64,000 nucleotides of DNA from VRUE01 sp036276735 (GCA_036276735.1 DASUOH010000007.1:1-64000), one strand, 5' to 3'. Shown: positions 24,678 to 33,387, counted from the first letter of the stretch. Numbers and translations are program-made. Notes: generated by a model not told the origin, from the sequence alone.

Positions 24678-25568
24678 TGCTTCGCTCGGCGCACGCACGT
24701 CTACCTGGACATGAACGCGGGGCGTGATTTCGAGCGCGAGATCGTCGTCAAGGTCAACGTGCCGGAGCTGGTGCGGGCGGAGTTGGCGCGGCCGAGCTGG
24801 AAGCGGGAACTGGTCGCGATCGGGACCAACACCGACCCCTACCAGTGGGTCGAGAGCCGCTACCGGATGATGCCGGAGATTCTCGCCGCGCTGGAGGAGG
24901 CCGAGACGCCGGTCTCGGTGCTGACCAAGTCGCCGCTGCTGCTGCGCGACATGGACATCTACGAGCGCATGGCGAAGAAGCTGCCGATCTCGGTCAACCT
25001 CTCCGTGCCCACCCTCGACGAGAAGGTCTGGCGCGAGACCGAGCCGCACACCCCGAGCCCCGCGGCGCGCCTCGACGCGGTCGCCGAGCTGCGCCGCCGC
25101 GGCGTCGACTCCGGCGTCCTGATTGCGCCTCTGATGCCGGGCATTAACGACGACCCCGAGCAGGTCCAGCCGATCGTCGACCGCGCCCGCGAGGCCGGCG
25201 CCACCTTCCTCGGCGGCGTCGCCCTCCACCTCCGCGACGAGGTCCGCCAGGTCTTCTTCGGTTGGCTGGAGTCGAAACGCCCCGACCTGATCCCCCGCTA
25301 CGAAAATCTCTACAAGGACGGCCGCGCTTATCTCCCCTCGAAGCAACGCAGCGAAGTCACGAAGGTCGTTCGCGGCTGGGGTCGCTCTGGCGCTTCGAGG
25401 AGAAGAGCGGCCGGGAGCAGGTCGTCTGCCAAATCGAAATCTCCAGCGGGTGGCGTCGCAGGGGGGACCACCCCTGAGGACGCTTTAGCGACCGGAAGGG
25501 GTGGTGGGTCCCCTGCGGCGACAGGACCCGCTGGCCAGGGCGCTGCTGGCCAGGAAGCCTTGTTCTGA
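24213..25568 (+). CDS. C-half of the intein plus C-terminal part of the radical SAM protein
   Basis: 451 residues. It opens MKAIRTSARDSVERIRKLI, the sequence expected to continue the intein. It has the second LAGLIDADG motif (GFLAGIFDAEGG), block F (RIRMFDITTGTGDFIANG) and block G (VVSHN) with the +1 Cys at 24678. The host sequence resumes as CFARRTHVYLDMNAGRDFE, where the +1 Cys is the third cluster Cys, then NTDPYQWVESRYRMMPEI and a barrel ending near GWLESKRP. The last ~60 residues are a Ser/Gly/Ala/Pro tail containing a palindromic repeat shared with dnaX. The ATG overlaps the previous stop; a GGAGGG run lies ~19 bases upstream, so coupled re-initiation is possible but weakly supported. 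Confidence 0.85.
   Translation: MKAIRTSARDSVERIRKLIRWPDSSSEEWTRGFLAGIFDAEGGRNEALRISNKDSEILDRIADSLRRLGFAHTVEPPGKTGVRNVRLLGGLPQQLRFLQRVDPAITRKRSLAGIALKSQARLGVVSIEPLGRRIRMFDITTGTGDFIANGVVSHNCFARRTHVYLDMNAGRDFEREIVVKVNVPELVRAELARPSWKRELVAIGTNTDPYQWVESRYRMMPEILAALEEAETPVSVLTKSPLLLRDMDIYERMAKKLPISVNLSVPTLDEKVWRETEPHTPSPAARLDAVAELRRRGVDSGVLIAPLMPGINDDPEQVQPIVDRAREAGATFLGGVALHLRDEVRQVFFGWLESKRPDLIPRYENLYKDGRAYLPSKQRSEVTKVVRGWGRSGASRRRAAGSRSSAKSKSPAGGVAGGTTPEDALATGRGGGSPAATGPAGQGAAGQEALF
25455..25544 (+). repeat. Palindromic repeat in the radical SAM tail
   Basis: Imperfect inverted arms (ACCACCCCT with AGGGGTGGT, CAGGGG with CCCCTG, GTCGC with GCGAC) enclose an inner CGCT-TT-AGCG. The 27 bases at 25518-25544 match 61364-61390 in dnaX at 24 positions, in the same reading frame (GPAGQG). 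Confidence 0.65.
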
Positions 25569-25575
25569 GCCGTCC

Positions 25576-26523
25576 TCAGCCTTCGTCCAGATCCTCGAAC
25601 CGGCACTCCTCCGGCGCCTTGTCGTCCCTAAACCGATGAAACCTCGTCCCATGCCGAATCCGCCCGCCCGCCGCATGGTCGTACCCGACCTCGATCACCA
25701 ACTCCGGGCGCAGCGAAACCCACTCCAGGTCGCGATCCGCCGCCCACCTGCTCGGCTCGGCACTTCCCCGCTCTCCGGTCTCCAGCGGCGCCAGCAGCCG
25801 CCGCAGGTCGCGTTTCATCTGCGCGTTGAAGCCTGAGATGTGTCCGACCGGCCTCAGCTTGCCCTCGTCGTATAGCCCGAGGATCAGCGAACCGACCGTT
25901 CCCTCCTCTTTGCCCGGCCGCCAGCCCAGCACCACGCACTCGATCGTCCGCTCCCGCTTCACCTTCGCCATGCCGCGGCGTTTCCCCGGCTGATACGGCG
26001 CGTCGAGCTGCTTTGCCATCGCTCCCTCGGTGGTGCGCAGCCAGTGCTCGGCGCGCTCCGGGTCCGCGCTGAGCTCGGTCAGTGTCAGTCCCAGCTCGCT
26101 CCCGAGTCGCTCGAGCCGCTCCCGCCGCTCGCCGAACGGCGTCTCGAGCAGCGCCTCGTCCCCCTCGGCGAGCAGGTCGAACGCGCGGTACTCGGCCGGG
26201 ATCTGACTGGCCAGGAGCTGGATGCGCGACTCGGCCGGGTGGAGGCGACTCTGCAGCGCCTCGAACTCGACGTTCCCCTCGGCGTCGCGGATCACAAGCT
26301 CGCCGTCGATGACGTAGCGGCCGGGCGTGAAGCTCAGCTCCGGGAAGTAGCGGCTGAGCGGTTTGCCGCCCCGTGACTGGACGTAGGAGTCCTCGCCGTC
26401 GACGAAGACGATCGCCCTGAAGCCGTCCAGCTTCTGCTCGTAGGCCCATTCCTCGCCGAGCGGCAGCGCTTTGCGGGTCAGCGCGAGCTGCGGCTTGATC
26501 GGCGGAGAGAGTGGAAGGCTCAC
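25576..26523 (-). CDS. ATP-dependent DNA ligase
   Basis: 315 residues. The adenylation motif I is EQKLDGFRAIVF (catalytic Lys in KLDG), followed by SRGGKPLSRYFPEL, motif III-like YVIDGELV, motif IV TTEGAMAK and motif V KVKRERT, then an OB-fold domain with VLGWRPGKEEGTVGSLILGL. This is the compact ligase of the LigC/LigD-ligase type used in bacterial end-joining or repair. No polymerase or nuclease domain is attached. Its ATG overlaps the stop of the upstream ABC ATPase gene, so it is the last gene of a transporter operon, an unusual setting. The neighbouring radical SAM gene with a LexA box converges on it. Confidence 0.87.
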   Translation of the reverse strand: MSLPLSPPIKPQLALTRKALPLGEEWAYEQKLDGFRAIVFVDGEDSYVQSRGGKPLSRYFPELSFTPGRYVIDGELVIRDAEGNVEFEALQSRLHPAESRIQLLASQIPAEYRAFDLLAEGDEALLETPFGERRERLERLGSELGLTLTELSADPERAEHWLRTTEGAMAKQLDAPYQPGKRRGMAKVKRERTIECVVLGWRPGKEEGTVGSLILGLYDEGKLRPVGHISGFNAQMKRDLRRLLAPLETGERGSAEPSRWAADRDLEWVSLRPELVIEVGYDHAAGGRIRHGTRFHRFRDDKAPEECRFEDLDEG

Positions 26524-27356
26524 GCCGACAGTTTTGCGCGGCGCGCCCGCGCCTCGCGGGGGTCCGGCACCGGCACGGCGGCGAGCAGCTCTCGCGTGTA
26601 GGGGTCGCGAGGCTGCTCGCAGACCCGGTCGGCCGGTCCCTCCTCGACGAGCCGACCATCGTGCATGACCGCGATCCGATCGGAGACGTGCCGCACGACG
26701 CCGATGTCGTGGGCGACGAAGAGGTATGCGAGGCCCATCTCCTGCTGCAGATCCTGAAGCAGGTTGACGATCTGGGCGCGGATCGAGACATCGAGCTTGG
26801 AGACCGGCTCGTCGGCGAGGATCAGCTTTGGCCGGGTCGCCAGCGCTCGTGCGATTCCGACTCGTTGACGCTGGCCACCGGAGAATTCGTGCGGGTAGCG
26901 GCCGTAGTGCTCCGGCGCCAACCCCACCCGCTCCAGCAGCGCTTCGACCTCGCGGCGCAGCTCAACGCCCGAGGCGCGCCCGTGCAGCTTCAAGGGAGCG
27001 GCGACGATCTCGCCGATCCGCTTGCGCGGGTTGAGTGAGGCGTCGGGGTCCTGGAAGACCATCTGCATCTGGCGCCGCAGCGGCCGCAGCTGCCGCGGTC
27101 GAAGTCCGATCAGCTCCCGCCCTTCGAACCGCACCGAGCCGCCGTCGGGTCGCACCAATTGCAGGATCGCCCGGCAGAGCGTCGACTTGCCCGAGCCAGA
27201 CTCGCCGACCAGGCCCAGCGTCTCCCCGGCGGCCACCTGCAGGTCGACCCCGTCGACCGCGCGCACCGGCTCGCCACGGCCCCGCGACACAAGGCCGCCG
27301 CCCTGATCGAAGTGCTTGACCAGGCCGCGGACCTCGAGCAAGGGCTCGCCGTTCAT
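26520..27356 (-). CDS. Oligopeptide-type ABC transporter ATP-binding protein (OppF-like)
   Basis: 278 residues. Walker A GESGSGKSTL, Q-loop region VFQDPDASLNPRKRIGEI, signature FSGGQRQRVGIARAL, Walker B LILADEPVSKLDVSI and switch His in VAHDIGVVRH. The SLNPR stretch and late C-terminus are typical of the second ATPase of peptide/nickel importers. Start ATG 27356 overlaps the stop of the OppD-like gene (ATGA), and its own stop overlaps the ligase start. Confidence 0.9.
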   Translation of the reverse strand: MNGEPLLEVRGLVKHFDQGGGLVSRGRGEPVRAVDGVDLQVAAGETLGLVGESGSGKSTLCRAILQLVRPDGGSVRFEGRELIGLRPRQLRPLRRQMQMVFQDPDASLNPRKRIGEIVAAPLKLHGRASGVELRREVEALLERVGLAPEHYGRYPHEFSGGQRQRVGIARALATRPKLILADEPVSKLDVSIRAQIVNLLQDLQQEMGLAYLFVAHDIGVVRHVSDRIAVMHDGRLVEEGPADRVCEQPRDPYTRELLAAVPVPDPREARARRAKLSA

Positions 27357-28372
27357 GCGTCTCCTTCCCCGACCGGTCGCCGCTCCCGCTTCTCAGTCGG
27401 GTCCAGCCAGCAGCGGTCGAGGTGGCCGGTCGAGTCCTGCACCCGTGCCTTCAACTCCGGCACCTCCGGACAGCGCGCGAACTCGTGCGGGCAGCGGGGG
27501 CGAAAGTGGCAGCCCTGCGGCGGCGAGATCAGCGAGGGCGGCGTGCCCGGAATTTGTGGAAGGCGCTCGGGCCGCGGCCGGTCGATCCGCGTCAGCGAGC
27601 CGAGCAGACCCCAGGTGTAGGGGTGCTGAGGGTCGTAGAAGACCTCGTCGAGGCTGCCCTGCTCGACCACCCGTCCCGCGTACATCACCGCGACCCGGTC
27701 GGCGATCTCGGCGACGAGACCGATGTCGTGGGTGATCAGCACGATCGCCAGGCCGCGCTCGCGGTTCAGCTCACGCAGCAGTGTCACGATCTGAGCCTGA
27801 ACGGTGACGTCGAGCGCGGTCGTCGGCTCGTCGGCGATCAACAGCGAGGGCTCGAGCGAGAGCGCCATCGCGATCATCGCCCGTTGCTGCATCCCACCCG
27901 AGAACTGATGCGGATAGGCATCGACGCGGCTCGTCGCGTCACCGATCCCGACCGCGTCGAGCAGCTCGATCGCGCGCCGCCGCGCCTCCGCGCGAGATAC
28001 GTCGCGGTGCGCGCGGATCTGCTCGACGATCTGGTCGCCGATCCGGTAGACGGGGTCGAGCGCTCCGGAGGGGTCCTGGAAGACCATCGCGATCCGCTCG
28101 CCGCGGATCCGTCGCAGCTCTCGTTCGCCGGCGCTCACCAGGTCTATGCCCTCGAAGCGGGCAGAGCCGGAGATTTTCGCGTTCGGCCCGCGCGAGAGGC
28201 CCATCAGCGTCAGCGCGGTCACCGACTTGCCGCTGCCCGACTCGCCGACCACCGCGAGCACCTCGCCGGGCGCCACGTCGAGGTCGACGTGGTCGACGGC
28301 CTGGAGAGCTCCGTCTTCGGTGGTGAAGGAGACGGAGAGGTCGCGCACCTCGAGCAGTGGCCGCTCGCTCAT
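27353..28372 (-). CDS. Oligopeptide-type ABC transporter ATP-binding protein (OppD-like)
   Basis: 339 residues from ATG 28372. Walker A GESGSGKSVTALTLMGL, signature FSGGMQQRAMIAMALSLEP, Walker B LLIADEPTTALDVTV and LITHDIGLVAEIADRV. The C-terminal oligo/dipeptide extension has CHFRPRCPHEF and RCPEVPEL, whose Cys are typical of OppD/DppD and may hold an iron-sulfur cluster. The frame is open far upstream through the permease gene, but the motif start and ATGA overlap fix the start. Confidence 0.9.
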   Translation of the reverse strand: MSERPLLEVRDLSVSFTTEDGALQAVDHVDLDVAPGEVLAVVGESGSGKSVTALTLMGLSRGPNAKISGSARFEGIDLVSAGERELRRIRGERIAMVFQDPSGALDPVYRIGDQIVEQIRAHRDVSRAEARRRAIELLDAVGIGDATSRVDAYPHQFSGGMQQRAMIAMALSLEPSLLIADEPTTALDVTVQAQIVTLLRELNRERGLAIVLITHDIGLVAEIADRVAVMYAGRVVEQGSLDEVFYDPQHPYTWGLLGSLTRIDRPRPERLPQIPGTPPSLISPPQGCHFRPRCPHEFARCPEVPELKARVQDSTGHLDRCWLDPTEKRERRPVGEGDA

Positions 28373-29343
28373 CGCGACACCTTCCCCTCGAGCCGGACCC
28401 GCGGATCGAGCGCCGCGTAGGCGATGTCCACGAGGGCGTTGAAGACGACGATGAAGAAGGCCCCGTACATGACCACGCCCATCACCGCCGGCACGTCGGA
28501 CTGCCCGATCGCGTCGGCGGCGTACTGGCCGACCCCCTGAAGGCTGAAGACGGTCTCCGTAAGGATTGCAGCGCCCCCCAGCACCGCCCCGAAGTCGAGT
28601 CCCCAGAGCGCCACGATCGGGACCAGCGAGTTGCGCAGGACGTGCTTGAGCATCACCCGGCGCTCCGAGAGACCCTTGGCCCGCGCCGCCCGCACGTAGT
28701 CCTCGCCCATCGTTTCGATGATGTCGGCGCGCAGCACCCGCGAGTAGAACCCGATGAACAGCACGGCAAGCGTGAACCAGGGCAGGACGAGGTGCCAGAG
28801 CCATTCGCTCGGGCTCTCGAGGAACTCGACGTAGCCGCCGGTTGGGAAGAGGCCGGCCTCCGTGCCGAGGTAGTGGCTGAGCATCGCCCCGAGCCAGAAG
28901 ACCGGCATCGAGATCCCGACCAGGGCCAGCCCGTTCAGCAGGCGGTCGGAGATCGCCCCTTGGCGGATTGCGCCGTAGAGGCCGAGGGCGATCGCGAAGG
29001 CCATCCAGACGATCGCGGCGCCGATCGCCAGCGCGAAGGTGCGCGGCGCCCCGTTGAGGATTTCCTCGCTGACGTTGAGCTGGGTGTAGTAGGAGATCAG
29101 GTCGCCGGTGAAGAGCTTCTCCATCGTCTTCGCGTACTGGACGTAGACCGGCTCGTCGAAGCCCCACTCCTCGCGGATCGCCTCGACCTGGGTCTCGGTC
29201 GGGATTTTCCCCGCCATCCGCACCGCCGGGTCGCCGCCCGGGATCACGTTGAAGATCGCAAAGACGACCGCCGAGACGGCGAGCAGGACGAGCGCCATCG
29301 AGACGAGGCGGCGGACGACGAAGCCAGCCATTTCGGAGCCCAT
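28369..29343 (-). CDS. Oligopeptide-type ABC transporter permease (OppB-like)
   Basis: 324 residues with six membrane spans. The start FVVRRLVSMALVLLAVSAVV, then FNVIPGGDPAVRMAG, is typical of OppB. The EAA loop is DYVRAARAKGLSERRVMLKH, with RNSLVPIVALWG. ATG 29343 overlaps the OppC-like stop and its own stop overlaps the OppD-like start, so the operon is tightly coupled. The substrate is probably a peptide or similar solute. Confidence 0.9.
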   Translation of the reverse strand: MGSEMAGFVVRRLVSMALVLLAVSAVVFAIFNVIPGGDPAVRMAGKIPTETQVEAIREEWGFDEPVYVQYAKTMEKLFTGDLISYYTQLNVSEEILNGAPRTFALAIGAAIVWMAFAIALGLYGAIRQGAISDRLLNGLALVGISMPVFWLGAMLSHYLGTEAGLFPTGGYVEFLESPSEWLWHLVLPWFTLAVLFIGFYSRVLRADIIETMGEDYVRAARAKGLSERRVMLKHVLRNSLVPIVALWGLDFGAVLGGAAILTETVFSLQGVGQYAADAIGQSDVPAVMGVVMYGAFFIVVFNALVDIAYAALDPRVRLEGKVSR

Positions 29344-30314
29344 CAGTGCTCGATCCTCACTTCCGCCTTCGGGTCGAGGACCCTGCGGACACCCTCGCCG
29401 AAGACGGCGAGCGAGAGCACGGTGGCGACGAGCATCGCGCCGGGAACGATCGCCAGGTGCGGCGCCGAGATGATCCGCTCGACCCCTTCGGCGATCATCG
29501 TCCCCCAGGAGGCGTTCGGCGGCTGCACACCGGCGCCGAGGAAGGAGAGCGCCGCCTCGAGCAGGATCGCGTTGACGACGAGCAGCGGCAGCATCACCGC
29601 GACGGTGTTGAGCAGGTTGGGCATGATCTCGCTGAAGACGATCCGCGCCGAGCCCATCCCCTGAGCGCGGGCCGCCTCGACGAATTCGCGCTCCCTCAGT
29701 GCCAGCACGCGGCCGCGCACCGGTCGCGCCAGGTAGGGGACGTAGACGACCGCGATGATCAGGATCGGGATCGCCAGCGAGTCGCCCTCGACCGTCAGCG
29801 GCCCTAGCTCCAGGCCTCCCACCGCGAGTGCGGTTCCCAGAGCGACGCCGAGCAGGATCACCGGAAAGGCCCAGATCACGTCCATCAACCAGTTGACGAA
29901 CGCGTCGACGCGCCCCCGGTGGTAGCCGGCGAGCAGACCCACCAACAGCCCCAGCGCGATCGTCCCGAGCGACGCGACGATGCCGATCAACAGCGAGTTG
30001 CGACCGCCGTAGAGGAGGCGGACCATTATGTCGCGCCCATTGCTGTCGGCGCCGAGGAAGAAGCGGCTGCCCCAAGTGGGACCGATCGGCTTGCCGAGTT
30101 CGTCGACGACGTCGGTGGGGCGGCCGTCGATTTCGACTTTGTCAGTCAGGTGGTTGGCCTCCGGCGTCGTGTGGGCCACCTCGCTGGCCCACAACGGCGC
30201 CGCCAGGCAGGCGGTGACCAGCAGCAGGAAGAGTGCGCCGAAGGCGAGGGCCGTCCGGTCGCGGCCCAGCCGTCGCGCCGCCGTCCGCCACGGCCCCGCC
30301 CCGGCGGCGTCTAT
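29343..30314 (-). CDS. Oligopeptide-type ABC transporter permease (OppC-like), apparent ATA start
   Basis: The family N-terminus (TAARRLGRDRTALAFGALFL before the first span) is present in frame, but no ATG, GTG or TTG lies upstream of that span. The only standard start, TTG 30194, would delete it. An ATA at 30312-30314 overlaps the upstream TAG as ATAG, just as ATGA overlaps link the other genes of this operon, and AAGGA lies six bases before it. About 323 residues result. The EAA loop is EFVEAARAQGMGSARIVFSE, followed by LSFLGAGVQPPNASWGTMI, typical of OppC. A base-call error turning ATG to ATA would give the same picture. Confidence 0.75.
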   Translation of the reverse strand: MDAAGAGPWRTAARRLGRDRTALAFGALFLLLVTACLAAPLWASEVAHTTPEANHLTDKVEIDGRPTDVVDELGKPIGPTWGSRFFLGADSNGRDIMVRLLYGGRNSLLIGIVASLGTIALGLLVGLLAGYHRGRVDAFVNWLMDVIWAFPVILLGVALGTALAVGGLELGPLTVEGDSLAIPILIIAVVYVPYLARPVRGRVLALREREFVEAARAQGMGSARIVFSEIMPNLLNTVAVMLPLLVVNAILLEAALSFLGAGVQPPNASWGTMIAEGVERIISAPHLAIVPGAMLVATVLSLAVFGEGVRRVLDPKAEVRIEH

Positions 30315-31999
30315 CCGCCGTCCTTCAAGCAGAACTGCGAGTAGTCGTTGTAGAAGATCGGGCTCACCACAGAGCAGTTCTCGAAGTCGATCCGCTCCGA
30401 GACGAAGGTAGTCAATTTGCGATGCCCGAACGGCACCATGTAGGCCTCTTCGACCACCCGGTCATTCAACTCCTCCCAGCGGTCGGTAACCGCCTCCAGG
30501 TCCGGCTCTTCCTTGAGCTTCGCCGTCTCCTCGTCGATGAGCGGATCGTCGACGTTGCTCATGTTCTGGTTGTTGGTCGGCTGGATCGTGTCCCCTTCGA
30601 CGAGGAAGAAGAAGTTGACGGGGTGCGGAAAGTCGGCGAACCAGTTGAGGAAGCCGGTCTGCGCTTCGGTCTTCTCGTTGCCGATGGTCTGGAAGTAGAC
30701 GCCGCCGTCGATGATTTTCACCTCGGCGTCGAGGCCGATCTCGTTGAGCATGTCGGTGTAGGCCTGGCTCACTTTGGGCGTCGTTTCGACGTTGTCGCTC
30801 CAGACCGTGACCTCGGCGCCATCGGCGCCCGCCTCTTCGATCAGCTGCCTCGCCCGATCGAGGTCAGGCGGCTGATTGGGGTCGCCCCATGGACACTCGG
30901 TGACGTCGATCTCTTCGCTGTAGCCCGGCATCGCGGGTGGCAGGAATGAGCAGCCGGGTTCCATCTCGCCGGCGTAGAGCCGCGCCAGGCCGGCCCGGTC
31001 GATGCCGATGTTGACCGCTTCCCGGACTTTCTTGTCGTCGAATGGCTCCACTCGCGTGTTCAGGAAGAAGTAATAGGTGGACATCGTCGGGAACTCTTCG
31101 TAGCGCTGGTCCTCGCTGCCTTCGGGGCCGAAGCGCTCGAGGAGCTCGGCCTTCATGTCCGGCGCGGGCGGTTCCTGCATGAAGTCGAGCTTGTTGTCGA
31201 TCACTTCCTGAGTCTGCTGGCCGACGCTAGGAATGATCTCCGTCGTCACCGTGTCGATCGTCGCCTCGGGCACGCCCGGGATCGTGTCTTCGTCGAAGTG
31301 GGGGTTTCGCTCCTGGACGAATTCGCGGTTCGGCACCGACTTGGTGAACATGTACGCGCCGACGCCCGGCGGCGGCTCTTTGGTCGTGTTCTCGAACGGC
31401 GTATCGCCGGGCACGACCGCGGAGAAGTTCATCGCCAGGACGTTGTTGAAGGTGACGTCACGGTCGGTGAGCCTGATCGTGATCTCGCCGGTCCTGTCGT
31501 TCGTCTCGATGCCGGAGATGTCGCCCTCGGCCTTGCCGGCCGAGACGTAGTCGGCAGCGCCCTCGATCACCTCGTAGTAGGGCGTGGAGCCCGACTCGAG
31601 GTTGAGGACCCGCTTGATCGAGTGCTCGAAGTCACTGGCTTTGACCGGCGTCCCGTCGGAGTAGCGCAGGCCCTGGCGCAGCGTCATCTCGTAGGTCTTG
31701 CCGTCCTTGCTCACCTTGGGCATCTCTTTGGCGAGCCCGGGGATCAGTTCCGAGCCCGCGTCGCCGTCCTCGCGCTTGTAGGTGACGAGCGGGGTGTAGA
31801 CGACGCCCATCGGTTCCCAGCCATGGATCGTGTAGGAGAGCGCCGGGTCGAGGAAATCGGGCTGCGCGGCCTGCGCGATCGTGATCGAGCCACCTTTTGA
31901 GCCGGCGCCCGATCCATCGTCGCTTCCGCAAGCGACGAGGCCCACGGCGAGCGCGACCGACGCCCCCAGCCCCGCAAGGATTGCCTTTGCCTTCCTCAA
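30311..31999 (-). CDS. Family 5 extracellular solute-binding lipoprotein
   Basis: 562 residues. The signal peptide ends in lipobox GLVAC (Cys24) followed by a Ser/Gly/Asp linker. The family-5 fold shows in FLDPALSYTIHGWEPMGVVY, TLRQGLRYSDGTPVKASDFE and VREAVNIGIDRAGLARLYAG. It would deliver peptides or related solutes to the OppBCDF-like complex encoded downstream. TTG start at 31999 with GGAGGAGG six bases upstream. Its TAG overlaps the ATA proposed as the start of the next gene. It is the first gene of the operon. Confidence 0.9.
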   Translation of the reverse strand: MRKAKAILAGLGASVALAVGLVACGSDDGSGAGSKGGSITIAQAAQPDFLDPALSYTIHGWEPMGVVYTPLVTYKREDGDAGSELIPGLAKEMPKVSKDGKTYEMTLRQGLRYSDGTPVKASDFEHSIKRVLNLESGSTPYYEVIEGAADYVSAGKAEGDISGIETNDRTGEITIRLTDRDVTFNNVLAMNFSAVVPGDTPFENTTKEPPPGVGAYMFTKSVPNREFVQERNPHFDEDTIPGVPEATIDTVTTEIIPSVGQQTQEVIDNKLDFMQEPPAPDMKAELLERFGPEGSEDQRYEEFPTMSTYYFFLNTRVEPFDDKKVREAVNIGIDRAGLARLYAGEMEPGCSFLPPAMPGYSEEIDVTECPWGDPNQPPDLDRARQLIEEAGADGAEVTVWSDNVETTPKVSQAYTDMLNEIGLDAEVKIIDGGVYFQTIGNEKTEAQTGFLNWFADFPHPVNFFFLVEGDTIQPTNNQNMSNVDDPLIDEETAKLKEEPDLEAVTDRWEELNDRVVEEAYMVPFGHRKLTTFVSERIDFENCSVVSPIFYNDYSQFCLKDGG

Positions 32000-32064
32000 C
32001 TCCGACCTCCTCCGATCGAGACTGGGTCGGGGGTCCCCTGCACGCCGTGACAGCGCGCGCTCGA

Positions 32065-33345
32065 CTACCCCCGTGGAATTAACTCCACCATAATTTCGTC
32101 GTCGGACTCAAGGTCCCTTGAATGAGCCAACGAATCGTCGAGATTCGTCGTCGTTTCCGCTGATTCCCAGCTTCTCCCGAGCAGCGGCGCGAAGATCGCG
32201 ACGATCGCCAGCACGCCGCCTCCGGCGGTCAGGAAGGTCGCCCGCGGCCCGATCAGGGCCGCGATCAGGCCACCGAGAACGAAGCCGATCCCGGGCATCG
32301 CCGCGCCGCTCGACTCGAGAACGCTCATCACCCGAGCCTGCATCGCCGGTCTGGTCAGGTCCTGGACGGCGCTGACCGCGGCCACCCACTGGACTCCGTT
32401 GCCGATGCCGCCGATCGCAGCGGCGGCACAGGCGAGGGCGAGGGTTGGCGCGACTGCCATGCAGAGGTAGCCGGCGCCGATTGCCAGCGTGCTGAAGAAG
32501 AGCAGCGCGGGGAGCGGCGCCCGGCGCAGGGCCGCGAAGACGATGCTGCCGCTGACCATGCCGGCGCCCCAGCTGCCCAGCAGCAGTCCGTAGCCGGTGT
32601 CGCCCGCCCCCAGCGTCTCCTTGGCGTAGATCACCTCGACCGGAAGGACCGCGGCGAAGAAGACGAAGGCGGCGGCCTGGGCGGCCAGCAGGCGACGCAG
32701 GGCCGGGTGCCCGCGGATGTAGGAGATTCCGGCCCGCAGGCGCTCCCGCATCTGTCCGGGCTCGGGGTCGGCCTGCGGTAAGTGGCCGCCGGTGAAGAGG
32801 ATCCAGGCAATCACGTAGAAGGACGCCGCGTCGAGCAGCAGCGCCGACTGGACGCCGAAGAGCGCGACCACAGCGCCGGCGAGCGCGGGCCCGAGGGCCG
32901 CGCCGCCGGTGAAAGCGATGTTGAGGATCGCGTTTCCCGCTCGCAGCTCGCCCTCCTCCTGGAGCATCGCCGCGGCGACGGCGCGGGTCAGCGCACGGGC
33001 GGTGAGGGCAAGGGTGCCGTCGATGGTGGCGACCGCAACCACCGCCGCCAGGGAGAAGTGGTCGGCCAGGACGGCAAGCGCTCCGAAGGCGGCTGCCTCG
33101 CCCGCGTAGATCGTCGGCAGCACGTAGCGAGGCGGCGGTCGCTCGACCCGCGCGACGAGGAGCGGCGTCAGCAGGGCCGGGAGAAAGCCGGTGCCGAGGA
33201 AGAGCGCCGTGGTCGCGAAGGCGCTTTCGGTCAGCTCGAAGACGAGCACCGAGAGGGCGACGATCCCAAGCCAGTCCCCCAGCTCGTTGACCGCGTAGGA
33301 GAGCGCCAACCGACGGAATGGCGGCCTCCTCAACGGGGCTTTCAT
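32065..33345 (-). CDS. MFS transporter (probable exporter)
   Basis: 426 residues from ATG 33345 (GTG 33360 would add five). Twelve predicted spans. The opening RRLALSYAVNELGDWLGIVA and the second-half glycine-rich spans resemble drug/enterobactin-type MFS exporters. ALTRAVAAAMLQEEGELRAGNAIL and ALGPALAGAVVALFGVQSAL are conserved there. The substrate is unknown. A cluster of GCACAAG/CTTTCC repeats 40-90 bp upstream is a likely operator. A short 65-bp gap separates it from the solute-binding gene. Confidence 0.83.
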   Translation of the reverse strand: MKAPLRRPPFRRLALSYAVNELGDWLGIVALSVLVFELTESAFATTALFLGTGFLPALLTPLLVARVERPPPRYVLPTIYAGEAAAFGALAVLADHFSLAAVVAVATIDGTLALTARALTRAVAAAMLQEEGELRAGNAILNIAFTGGAALGPALAGAVVALFGVQSALLLDAASFYVIAWILFTGGHLPQADPEPGQMRERLRAGISYIRGHPALRRLLAAQAAAFVFFAAVLPVEVIYAKETLGAGDTGYGLLLGSWGAGMVSGSIVFAALRRAPLPALLFFSTLAIGAGYLCMAVAPTLALACAAAAIGGIGNGVQWVAAVSAVQDLTRPAMQARVMSVLESSGAAMPGIGFVLGGLIAALIGPRATFLTAGGGVLAIVAIFAPLLGRSWESAETTTNLDDSLAHSRDLESDDEIMVELIPRG

Positions 33346-33387
33346 GCTCTGGCTACGCACGAGTAGCCAATCGTCCTACCTCATTTC

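Noticed and set aside
28373..29167. Upstream extension of the OppD-like frame
   Set aside because: It overlaps the OppB-like permease in another frame and has no homologous motif; the ATGA overlap fixes the start at 28372.
32029..32060. Further copy of the radical SAM/dnaX repeat (GGGTCCCCTGC in common)
   Set aside because: Only about 11 bases agree without gaps, too few to separate from GC-rich background.
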